Origin: Comamonas piscis
GTDB taxonomy: Bacteria > Pseudomonadota > Gammaproteobacteria > Burkholderiales > Burkholderiaceae_C
Reading direction: 5' to 3'
DNA length: 64,000 nt
Assembly: GCF_014109725.1 (NCBI RefSeq)
Contig: NZ_CP058554.1
Coordinates: forward strand, 1,674,001-1,738,000
Below, one piece after another: positions 8,639-16,318 of this stretch. The translations under genes and the position numbers were made by a program. Under the pieces are notes generated by a model. It saw only the letters and a program-made list of their open reading frames with translations, was not told where the DNA came from and searched no databases. Every line of letters begins with the position of its first letter. Position 1 is the first letter of the stretch.

Positions 8639-8771
8639 CAAGTGTTGCGGATATGCCTACACCTGAGCGGCTGAATATCTTTAAAATTCGGGTTTATACC
8701 TAGCACCACCCGCGCTGGGCAGCCCCGCCGCACCATCCTTGCGCGGGCACGCAACTTGCTGTCAACCCGAC

Positions 8772-9449
8772 ATGTCCTCACCGCTATCCACCCCTACCGG
8801 TTCCACCGGCCTGCCCGGCCCTGTGGCGCCCGTGCCTGTGCCGCTGGCCGTGCCTGCGCTGCGCCATGGCCGTTTTGAAGATGCCCAGGCGCTGTTCACC
8901 GGCTCCCTGTTTGTCTCCATCACCCTGGGGCTGTTTGCACAGGCGGGATTGCTGACCGGCAGCACCGCGGGCCTGGCGTTTTTGCTGCACTACGCTACTG
9001 GCTGGCCGTTCGGCGCTGTGTTCTTTGCGATCAATCTACCGTTCTACTGGTTTGCCTGGACGCGCATGGGCCCGGAGTTCACGATCAAGACCTTTATCTC
9101 GGTGGCCATGCTGGCCTTGCTGGTCGATATTGGTCCGCGCTTTATCCACATCGACTACATCAACCCCTTGTATGCCGCCATTGCCGGCGGCTTGCTGATG
9201 GGGACGGGCTGCCTGTTTTTGGCCCGCCACCGCTCCAGCCTGGGCGGTGCCACCATCGTCTCGCTCTACCTGCAGAACCGCTATGGCATCCGTGCCGGCA
9301 AGGTGCAGATGATCATTGACTGCACCGTAGTGCTGCTGGCGCTGTGGATCGTGCCATTTGAGCGCGTGGCCTATTCGGTGCTGGCGGCGGTGGTCATGAG
9401 CGTGTTCTTGTGGATCAGCCACCGGCCTGGCCGCTACGCTGGCAACTGA
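8772..9449 (+). CDS. YitT family membrane protein
   Basis: This 225-aa protein carries a DUF161/YitT_membrane domain with five or so hydrophobic helices (about 45-215) and conserved segments such as GLAFLLHYATGWPFG and a GGLLMGTGC motif. It lacks the C-terminal DUF2179 domain found in Bacillus YitT, which is usual for proteobacterial members. The function is not established; a transport role is suspected. The first 35 residues are Pro/Thr/Gly-rich. The ATG at 8772 is preferred over 8739 because the upstream residues do not look conserved. It is convergent with the lipoprotein gene, 21 bp away. Confidence 0.82.
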   Translation: MSSPLSTPTGSTGLPGPVAPVPVPLAVPALRHGRFEDAQALFTGSLFVSITLGLFAQAGLLTGSTAGLAFLLHYATGWPFGAVFFAINLPFYWFAWTRMGPEFTIKTFISVAMLALLVDIGPRFIHIDYINPLYAAIAGGLLMGTGCLFLARHRSSLGGATIVSLYLQNRYGIRAGKVQMIIDCTVVLLALWIVPFERVAYSVLAAVVMSVFLWISHRPGRYAGN

Positions 9450-9470
9450 CCGGGTCAGCGCCCGTGTAAG

Positions 9471-9857
9471 TCAGGGACCGCTGGGGATGGCAGTGTCTGG
9501 ACCCGCTACAGGCGTTGTCACTGGTGATGGTGGTGCAGGCGTTGGAAGGGGCTCCGATGTCTGCTGCGGCGGGAAGGTCTCGCCCGGCCTGCGCTCCCGG
9601 TAACGCACCGTGATGCCGCTGTTGTCCTGCTCCTCTCCTGTCGCCATGTCATAGGTTTTGCCGACCCCTTTGCCCACGACCTTCACCGTGCCCACGGCGG
9701 CATCGGCCGCCAGGCCCACCGCAGTGGCGGTGACGCTGACGGCAGCGGCGCCCACGGCGACGACGCTGCAGCCGCCCAGCAGCCAGGCCGAGGCACAGTA
9801 AAAAGCCCCGGCGGCCAACAGGCGCAGGGGCTTCAAGGGGGCGCGATCAGCGGCCAT
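9471..9857 (-). CDS. Small putative lipoprotein downstream of metG
   Basis: I do not recognise the family. The 128-aa product starts with a hydrophobic stretch ending in a good lipobox (L-G-G-C), followed by a glycine/alanine/valine-rich segment to about residue 60 that may associate with a membrane. The hydrophilic C-terminal third is rich in Pro, Thr and Ser. The ATG at 9857 is used; a TTG in frame at 9866 would overlap the metG stop by two bases. With a 5-bp gap to metG it is almost certainly cotranscribed with it, probably by read-through from metG translation. Confidence 0.65.
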   Translation of the reverse strand: MAADRAPLKPLRLLAAGAFYCASAWLLGGCSVVAVGAAAVSVTATAVGLAADAAVGTVKVVGKGVGKTYDMATGEEQDNSGITVRYRERRPGETFPPQQTSEPLPTPAPPSPVTTPVAGPDTAIPSGP

Positions 9858-9862
9858 CCAGA

Positions 9863-12013
9863 TCAATGGATACGCATGCCTGGCAGCGCGCCGGGGAAGG
9901 GCTCCAGCACATAGATGCCGGGGTGGGCCTTCTCATCAGCATGGCTGGCGGCCAGCACCATGCCTTCGGAAATGCCGAACTTCATCTTACGGGGCGCCAG
10001 GTTGGCCACCAGCACGGTGAGCTTGCCTTGCAGCTGCTCAGGCGCGTACATGCTGCTGATGCCGCTGAACACATTGCGCGTCTTTGGATTGCCGTCTTCG
10101 TCCTTTTCACCGGCATCCAGGGTCAGCTGCAGCAGCTTGGTCGAGCCTTCAACGGCCTTGCATTCCACAATCTTGGCAATGCGCAGGTCGATGCGGGCAA
10201 AGTCGTCGATGCCAATGGTCTCGGCCAGCGGCTCGCCGCCGGGGGCGTTCGGGTCCACCACGGCTTCGGCTTTCTTGTCGGCCTTCTTGGCCTTGGCAGG
10301 GGCCGCCGCAGCGGTGGCCTGTTCCTGGCTGGCAGGGGTTTCGAACAGCGCTTCGAGCTGCAGTGGGTCGACGCGCTGCATCAGATGCTGGTACACCCCA
10401 ATTTGGTGGCCAGCGCCCAGCGGCTTGTCCACCTCGGCAAATTGCTCGGGCGGCACGATCAGGAAGTTCGCCACTTCGGCAGCCACACCCGGCAGGATGG
10501 GCTTGAGGTAGATGGTCAGCATGCGGAAGGCCTCGATGCAGACGGTGCACACATCGTGCAGGCGCTGCTCCATGCCTTCCTTCTTGGCCAGCTCCCAGGG
10601 CTTGTTGGCATCGACATAGCTGTTGACCTTGTCGCACAGCTGCATGATCTCGCGAGCCGCGCGGGCGGTGTCGCGTGCTTCGTAGGCGGCGACGATGGCG
10701 TCCTTTTGCCCGCGCAGCAAGGCCAGCAGGTCCTGGCCATCGGCGCTCACTTCGCCCAACCGGCCTTCAAAGCGCTTGCTGATAAAGCCGGCAGCGCGCG
10801 AGGCGATGTTGACGTACTTGCCGATCAGGTCGGCATTGACGCGCAGCATAAAGTCTTCGGCGGTGAAGTCGATGTCTTCGTTCTTGCCATTGAGCTTGGC
10901 GCCCAGGTAGTAACGCAGCCACTCGGGATTCATCTTGAGCGCCAGGTACTTGAGCGGATCGAGGCCCGTGCCACGGCTCTTGCTCATCTTCTCGCCGTTG
11001 TTCACCGTCAGGAAGCCGTGCACGCAGATCTTGGTGGGGGTCTTGCGGCCGCTGAACTTCAGCATCGCTGGCCAGAACAGGGTGTGGAAGGTGATGATGT
11101 CCTTGCCGATAAAGTGGTACTGCTCCAGGCTCGGGTCGGCCATGTAGGCATCAAAGTCTTCGCCGCGCTTGTTCAGCAGCTCCTTGAGCGACGCCAGATA
11201 GCCCACCGGCGCATCCAGCCAGACGTAGAAGTACTTGCCCGGAGCATCGGGAATTTCGATACCGAAATAGGGCGCATCGCGCGAGATGTCCCAGTCGTCC
11301 AGGCCCTCGCTGGTCGAGCCATCGGGGTTGGTGCGCACGCCAAACCATTCCTTGATCTTGGCGGCTACCTCGGGCTGCACATGCTGGCCGTCCTGGGTCC
11401 AGGTGGTCAGGAACTCGACTGCGCGTGGGTCGGACAGCTTGAAGAAAAAGTGCTCCGAGGTCTTCATCACCGGCTTGGCGCCGGACAGCGCCGAGTAGGG
11501 ATTGATCAGGTCGGTCGGCGCATAGACGGAGCTACAGACTTCGCAGTTGTCGCCGTACTGGTCCTTGGCATGGCAGCGCGGGCATTCGCCCTTGATAAAG
11601 CGGTCCGGCAGGAACATGTTCTTTTCGGGGTCGAAGAACTGCTCGATGGTGCGTGTTTCGATGAACCCGGCTTTTTTCAGGTCCAGGTAGATCTGCTTGG
11701 ACAGCTCGTGGTTCTCCGGGCTGTCGGTATTGCTCCAGTTGTCGAAGGCGACGTGGAAGCCATCGAGGTACTGCTTGCGGCCAGCGGCGATGTCGGCCAC
11801 AAACTGCTGGGGCGTTTTGCCGGCTTTTTCAGCGGCAATCATGATGGGCGCGCCATGGGCGTCATCGGCGCCGACAAAGTTCACCGCATTGCCCTGCATT
11901 CGCTGCGCACGCACCCAGGTATCGGCCTGGATGTATTCCATGATGTGGCCGATGTGGAAGTTGCCGTTCGCATACGGCAGGGCGGTGGTGACGAAAATCT
12001 TTCGTTGAGACAT
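9863..12013 (-). CDS. metG: Methionine--tRNA ligase
   Basis: This 716-aa class I aminoacyl-tRNA synthetase attaches methionine to tRNA-Met in the cytoplasm. Visible motifs are H-I-G-H at residues 20-23, a zinc-knuckle with paired cysteines (C-P-R-C and C-E-V-C), and K-M-S-K-S in the catalytic core. The C-terminal tRNA-binding domain (about 605-716), giving dimerisation and tRNA affinity, is present, so this is the long E. coli-type enzyme. A Lys/Ala-rich linker precedes it. The start at 12013 (MSQRKIF) gives the normal N-terminus; upstream residues to 12079 are not conserved. The downstream lipoprotein gene follows after 5 bp. Confidence 0.97.
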   Translation of the reverse strand: MSQRKIFVTTALPYANGNFHIGHIMEYIQADTWVRAQRMQGNAVNFVGADDAHGAPIMIAAEKAGKTPQQFVADIAAGRKQYLDGFHVAFDNWSNTDSPENHELSKQIYLDLKKAGFIETRTIEQFFDPEKNMFLPDRFIKGECPRCHAKDQYGDNCEVCSSVYAPTDLINPYSALSGAKPVMKTSEHFFFKLSDPRAVEFLTTWTQDGQHVQPEVAAKIKEWFGVRTNPDGSTSEGLDDWDISRDAPYFGIEIPDAPGKYFYVWLDAPVGYLASLKELLNKRGEDFDAYMADPSLEQYHFIGKDIITFHTLFWPAMLKFSGRKTPTKICVHGFLTVNNGEKMSKSRGTGLDPLKYLALKMNPEWLRYYLGAKLNGKNEDIDFTAEDFMLRVNADLIGKYVNIASRAAGFISKRFEGRLGEVSADGQDLLALLRGQKDAIVAAYEARDTARAAREIMQLCDKVNSYVDANKPWELAKKEGMEQRLHDVCTVCIEAFRMLTIYLKPILPGVAAEVANFLIVPPEQFAEVDKPLGAGHQIGVYQHLMQRVDPLQLEALFETPASQEQATAAAAPAKAKKADKKAEAVVDPNAPGGEPLAETIGIDDFARIDLRIAKIVECKAVEGSTKLLQLTLDAGEKDEDGNPKTRNVFSGISSMYAPEQLQGKLTVLVANLAPRKMKFGISEGMVLAASHADEKAHPGIYVLEPFPGALPGMRIH

Positions 12014-12137
12014 AGGGTTGCGGAACTTTCTAATCACAGACAGGGCGCAGGCCAAGGGGCCGGTGCGGATTCTGGTCATGGGGAGGGGTAGCGCCGCCAG
12101 CCCTCAGCGCCCGTGGGCGCTCCAGAACCGGCCAATT

Positions 12138-13415
12138 CTAGGCGCTTACGGGGCTGGTCGGGCCGTCCAGGGGATTGGCGCCGCCAGGGGAGCGGCCGTG
12201 CCAGCCAAAAAAGGCGCAGACCTCGTCGCGCCGGGCCATGGTGTCGGCCCGGCCCAGCGCAATCAGCGCGCGGGTGTAGCCCGGCTCAAACAGCAGGTAG
12301 CTGGCCAGCGCCGCACTGCCCACGTTCTGGCTGTGTACCGACACGCCCATGGCGCCCAGCAGCGCCCGCACGGGGGTCGGCAGCTCTTGCAGGTGCTCCA
12401 GCGCCATCGCGTCCAGCGACTGCGAGGGCGTGAACACCAGCAAATCCAGCGGGCGCAAGGGGCTGCGGGCGCGTTCGGCCTCCGGTATCAGGCTCAGCGT
12501 GTGGTTGATGCGCTGGGCACGCTCCACATCGACCGACAGCGCATCGAGAAAGATGGTGGACAGCGCATGGCCAGCCACCTGGGCCAGCGACGGAAAAGGC
12601 GGGTGCTCGCCCTGGGGCAGGTGCAGCACCTCATGCGAGCGGCCCACGCCCACCACCACAATGCGCTGGGCGCCCAGGTGGATGGCGGGCGCGAGCGGCG
12701 CGGTCTGGCGCATGGCGCCATCGCCCAGGTAGTTGTACTGGCCGCGGATCTGCAGCTCGGCGGGTGCAAAGATAAAGGGGATGGACGACGAGGCCATCAG
12801 GTGCTGGTGGCTGATGCGGTCCTGGATGGCGCGGCGCTGGGTGCGCGACCAGCCAGGCACATGCGGGCCGGCCTCGTAGAAGGTGATGTGCTCGCCAGTG
12901 CTGTAGCTCGACGCGGTGATCGCCAGCGCCGAGAGCTTGCCACTGTGCAGCAGATGGGGGATCTTCTCCAGCGGCAGCTCGGCCTGCAGCAGATCCAGCA
13001 GCGGGGCATTGTCGAGCAGGGAGCGGGGTTTGGCATGGTGCCAACGGGTCAGCGCCCAGCCCAGGGTCAACAGGCTGAGCCAGCGTGCGCCGCTGCGCAT
13101 GACGCCAAAGGCATCGGCCCGGTAGACCTGGCTGGTGGAGAAATTGCGCCAGACGCGCGACAGCCGCTGCACGGCCAGATCGAAATGGTCGGCGCCGCAG
13201 GCCAGGCCGGCCGCATTGATGGCGCCGGCCGAGGTGCCTACCGCGATGGGGAAGGGCGTGGGCCCCAGATCTGCCCCGGCGTTTTGCCGCAATCGCGAGA
13301 GCGCCTGCAACACCCCCACTTGGTAGGCGGCACGTGCGCCGCCGCCTGAGAGCACGATGGCGGTGGCGGCGGTGTGGGGGTCGTAGTGCAGAGCAGGCGG
13401 CATGGGCTGCACCAT
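12138..13415 (-). CDS. Patatin-like phospholipase family protein
   Basis: The 425-aa protein has an N-terminal patatin domain with the Ser-Asp catalytic dyad: the oxyanion-hole motif GGGARAAYQVG at 24-34, the nucleophile elbow GTSAG with Ser62, and the D-G-A motif in YLGDGAMRQ. Patatins are lipid acyl hydrolases; some are effectors, others act in membrane lipid turnover. There is no signal peptide, so it is probably cytosolic or membrane-peripheral. The C-terminal 120 residues are variable. It lies 73 bp downstream of the Mrr-like gene on the same strand; a functional link is not evident. Confidence 0.87.
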   Translation of the reverse strand: MVQPMPPALHYDPHTAATAIVLSGGGARAAYQVGVLQALSRLRQNAGADLGPTPFPIAVGTSAGAINAAGLACGADHFDLAVQRLSRVWRNFSTSQVYRADAFGVMRSGARWLSLLTLGWALTRWHHAKPRSLLDNAPLLDLLQAELPLEKIPHLLHSGKLSALAITASSYSTGEHITFYEAGPHVPGWSRTQRRAIQDRISHQHLMASSSIPFIFAPAELQIRGQYNYLGDGAMRQTAPLAPAIHLGAQRIVVVGVGRSHEVLHLPQGEHPPFPSLAQVAGHALSTIFLDALSVDVERAQRINHTLSLIPEAERARSPLRPLDLLVFTPSQSLDAMALEHLQELPTPVRALLGAMGVSVHSQNVGSAALASYLLFEPGYTRALIALGRADTMARRDEVCAFFGWHGRSPGGANPLDGPTSPVSA

Positions 13416-13488
13416 AGCCGAAACTCGGGGGGCGCGCCTAGCCGGGCTGTCGCAGATTTCCGCTTGTACCCCGGCACAGTGGCCTCAA

Positions 13489-14070
13489 TCAAACAGCGAT
13501 GGGGGCCTTTTTCAGCAAAGTGGCCAGCTCCAGGTTTTGCAGCAGCACGATTTTCTTGTCGCGGGCAAACACGCGGGCGTTGTCGCTCAGATCGCCTTGC
13601 AGCAGCACATAGACGCTGGCCGCATCGGCCTTGCTGGCGGCATCGTGCAGCGCGCGCAGCGGCTCGATGCCATGCACGCCGGCCTTGCTGCGCTTGGTTT
13701 GCACCCAGGTGGTCTGGCCATTGCGGGCCAGTTGCAGGTCGGCGCTGCTCTGTTGCAAGGGGCTGACGGTGTAGCCCTCGGCCTGCCAGGCGCGGGTCAA
13801 CCAGGCTTGCAGATCGCGGCTGGACATGGCAGCGGCCTGCGCCAACAGCGCCTCGGTGGCAGAAGCGCTGGGCTGGTTCCACTGGCGCTTGGCGGCCATC
13901 GCGCCAATCACCAGAAAGGGCAGGCTGCCGGCGGCGCCGACAAAGCGGATGTCCTTGGGTAGCAGCGCCAGGCACAGCACCACGATGATGGCTCCGACCA
14001 CCACACTGATCCACCACGACGAGCGCAGCAAGATCGCAAACACGGAGTTCTCCGCCATTTTCAGTTTCAC
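13489..14070 (-). CDS. Membrane-anchored Mrr-like restriction-endonuclease-fold protein
   Basis: The ~193-aa product has two hydrophobic segments (about 18-38 and 43-60) followed by a soluble domain. That domain shows a PD-(D/E)xK-like core of the Mrr type: Asp111 followed by a Q-T-K triad at 124-126 and helices typical of the fold. Such proteins are annotated as restriction endonucleases, but a solitary, membrane-tethered copy without a methylase is unlikely to be a classic restriction enzyme. Start choice is uncertain: GTG at 14070 (used), ATG at 14058, or a longer frame to 14178. It is divergent from mrp. Confidence 0.65.
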   Translation of the reverse strand: MKLKMAENSVFAILLRSSWWISVVVGAIIVVLCLALLPKDIRFVGAAGSLPFLVIGAMAAKRQWNQPSASATEALLAQAAAMSSRDLQAWLTRAWQAEGYTVSPLQQSSADLQLARNGQTTWVQTKRSKAGVHGIEPLRALHDAASKADAASVYVLLQGDLSDNARVFARDKKIVLLQNLELATLLKKAPIAV

Positions 14071-14179
14071 GGGTGCAGGTCTTTCAAGAGGTGCAGAGGG
14101 GAAAGCCCAGATTGTCGCTGGTTCGCAAGGACAAGCGCGGTTCGCTAGACTTATTGCTGTCTCAGGAATAGAAAACACG

Positions 14180-15271
14180 ATGACAGTGACCGAAACAACG
14201 CTACTGGCCGCACTGGCCAGCGTTCAAGACCCCCACACGGGCAAAGATTTTGTCAGCACGCGTGCAGTGCGCAATCTCCAGATCAATGGCAGCGATGTTG
14301 CCTTTGATGTGGAGATGGGCTACCCCGCCAAAAGCCTGGTGCCTGCGCTGCGCAGCCAGTTTGTGGCGGCAGCCAAGACGGTGCCGGGCGTGGAAAACGT
14401 CTCGGTGAGCATCAGCAACAAGGTGATCACGCATGCCGTGCAGCGCGGTGTGCCGCTGTTGCCGGGCGTGAAGAACATCATTGCCGTCGCATCAGGCAAG
14501 GGCGGCGTGGGCAAGAGCACCACCACCGCCAACCTGGCGCTGGCCTTGGCAGCCGAAGGCGCCACCGTGGGCGTGCTGGATGCCGATATCTACGGCCCCA
14601 GCCAGACCATGATGATGGGCGTGGACGGCAAGCCCGAGAGCAGCGATGGCAAGACCATGGAGCCCAAGCTCAACCATGGCGTGCAGGTGATGTCGATCGG
14701 CCTCCTGGTCGACCAGGACCAGGCGATGATCTGGCGCGGCCCTATGGCCGTGCAGGCGCTGGAGCAAATGCTGCGCCAAACCAATTGGGCGGGCCTCGAC
14801 TACCTGCTGATCGATATGCCACCGGGCACCGGCGACATCCAGCTGACCTTGAGCCAGCGCGTGCCGCTGACCGGCGCGGTGATTGTGACCACGCCACAGG
14901 ACATCGCCTTGCTCGACGCGCGCAAGGGCATCAAAATGTTTGAGAAGGTGGGCGTGCCTCTCTTGGGCGTGATCGAGAACATGGCCATGCATGTTTGCAC
15001 CAACTGCGGCCATGTGGAACACATCTTTGGCGCCGATGGCGGCAAGCACATGGCGGCCGATTACCAGCTCGACTACCTGGGCGCGCTGCCGCTGTCGATG
15101 CAGATCCGCGAGCAGGCGGACAGCGGCACCCCCACCGTGGTGGCGGCGCCCGACAGCGAGGTCGCAGCCATCTACAAGCAGGTGGCGCGCAGCATTGCCG
15201 TCAAGATTGCGCAGCAGGCGAAAGATTTTTCGTCGAAGTTCCCGACCATCAGCGTCAGCAGCAGCACCTGA
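14180..15271 (+). CDS. apbC: Mrp/ApbC iron-sulfur cluster carrier ATPase
   Basis: The 363-aa protein carries an N-terminal MIP18/DUF59 domain (about 5-80) and a ParA/MinD-like NTPase domain with the deviant P-loop GKGGVGKST at 106-114 and the switch motif IDMPPGTGD. The C-terminal part has the paired cysteines C-T-N-C, which bind a bridging iron-sulfur cluster between two subunits. Mrp/ApbC/Nbp35 proteins assemble and deliver 4Fe-4S clusters. The ATG at 14180 gives the standard N-terminus. Its TGA overlaps the ATG of the next gene by one base, so the LysR gene is translationally coupled to it. Confidence 0.94.
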   Translation: MTVTETTLLAALASVQDPHTGKDFVSTRAVRNLQINGSDVAFDVEMGYPAKSLVPALRSQFVAAAKTVPGVENVSVSISNKVITHAVQRGVPLLPGVKNIIAVASGKGGVGKSTTTANLALALAAEGATVGVLDADIYGPSQTMMMGVDGKPESSDGKTMEPKLNHGVQVMSIGLLVDQDQAMIWRGPMAVQALEQMLRQTNWAGLDYLLIDMPPGTGDIQLTLSQRVPLTGAVIVTTPQDIALLDARKGIKMFEKVGVPLLGVIENMAMHVCTNCGHVEHIFGADGGKHMAADYQLDYLGALPLSMQIREQADSGTPTVVAAPDSEVAAIYKQVARSIAVKIAQQAKDFSSKFPTISVSSST

Positions 15272-16242
15272 TGAACCTGCTCGCTGCCATGCGTTATCTG
15301 GCCGCGCTCCATGCGCATGGCCATTTCGCGCGGGCAGCCCAGGCTTGCCATATCACCCAGCCCACTCTCTCCAACGCCCTGCGTGCGTTGGAGGCGGAGT
15401 TTGGCGTGCCCATCGTGCGCCGAGGGCGGGTGTTTGCCGGCTTTACGCCCGAGGGCGAACAGGTGCTGCAAACCGGCCTGGAGATGCTGCAGACGGAGGC
15501 GCGGTTGCGCCAGCGCCTCAGTGCCCAGGCAGGCGATTTGCAAGGCCAGCTGCGCATGGCAGCGGTGCCCACCGCCATGCCAATGCTGCTGCGCTTTGCC
15601 AGCCTGCTGCGCCGCCAGCACCCGGGCCTGGTGCCCGCGCTGCATGCGATGAGCTCGCCTGACATTGAGCGCGGTCTGGAGGAGCTGAGCCTGGACCTGG
15701 CGCTGGGCTACAGCGACCGCATCCACCGCAGCAGCACCCACTGCGTGCCCCAGTACCAAGAGCACTACTACCTGCTGCAATCAGCACCACCGCCGGCCTG
15801 CGTGGCTGACACGGTGCATGCCGCCGATCCACTGCCATGGGCCCTGGCGGCGCAGCAGCCGCTGTGCCTGCTGACCCCGGATATGCACAACCGCCAGATC
15901 GTGGAGTGCAGCTTTGCCAGCGTGGGCGTGGCCGTGCAACCCGCCATGGAAACCAACTCGGTACAGGCCTTGCTGCAGGCCGTGGCCGAGGGGCAGATGG
16001 CCAGCATTGTGCCGGGCGCTGTGCTGGCCACCGTGCGCAATACGCCGGGCCTGCGCGCCTGGCCGCTGGTCGATCCGGTGGTGGAGAGCGAAGTGGGCTT
16101 TCTCTACCAGCCATCGCAGCAAGCCATGCCGGCACTGGCGGCGGCCTGCGCGCTGATGGCGCAGGCGGATTGGCGGGAGCAGTGCCTGCTGCATGCCGGT
16201 GCGCTCAGCCTGGTGGTGGCGAGCCCAACATCGGCATCTTGA
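15271..16242 (+). CDS. LysR-type transcriptional regulator beside the YdeP-like gene
   Basis: The 323-aa protein has an N-terminal winged helix-turn-helix (about 1-60) with the typical F-A-R-A-A-Q-A-C-H-I-T-Q-P-T-L-S pattern, and a LysR substrate-binding domain (about 85-300). Its ATG shares one base with the mrp stop codon. The next gene, a YdeP-type oxidoreductase, starts 76 bp downstream in the same direction, and LysR regulators next to such formate-dehydrogenase-like genes are common in Burkholderiales, so it probably controls that gene. Unlike the classic LysR layout, regulator and target are codirectional, not divergent. Confidence 0.9.
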   Translation: MNLLAAMRYLAALHAHGHFARAAQACHITQPTLSNALRALEAEFGVPIVRRGRVFAGFTPEGEQVLQTGLEMLQTEARLRQRLSAQAGDLQGQLRMAAVPTAMPMLLRFASLLRRQHPGLVPALHAMSSPDIERGLEELSLDLALGYSDRIHRSSTHCVPQYQEHYYLLQSAPPPACVADTVHAADPLPWALAAQQPLCLLTPDMHNRQIVECSFASVGVAVQPAMETNSVQALLQAVAEGQMASIVPGAVLATVRNTPGLRAWPLVDPVVESEVGFLYQPSQQAMPALAAACALMAQADWREQCLLHAGALSLVVASPTSAS

Positions 16243-16248
16243 ATGCCG
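16232..16248 (+). other. Small inverted repeat at the end of the LysR gene
   Basis: CGGCAT at 16232-16237 and ATGCCG at 16243-16248 form a perfect 6-bp dyad across the LysR stop codon. It lies about 70 bp upstream of the YdeP-like start, so it could be an operator or a short hairpin; this is inference. Confidence 0.25.
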
Positions 16249-16318
16249 GCATTGCGGTATTGAATTTGACGCCTGGCCACCAGCGCGTTGAAATGCAGGG
16301 CTACATCGAGCCCCTGCC

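Noticed and set aside
9866..12091. Long antisense frame opposite metG, and similar ones opposite the FtsX permease (20098-22323) and opposite rnc/era (43432-45609)
   Set aside because: High GC at third codon positions keeps antisense frames open. Their products are His/Gln/Gly/Arg-rich with no known domain, while the opposite strand encodes clear conserved proteins.
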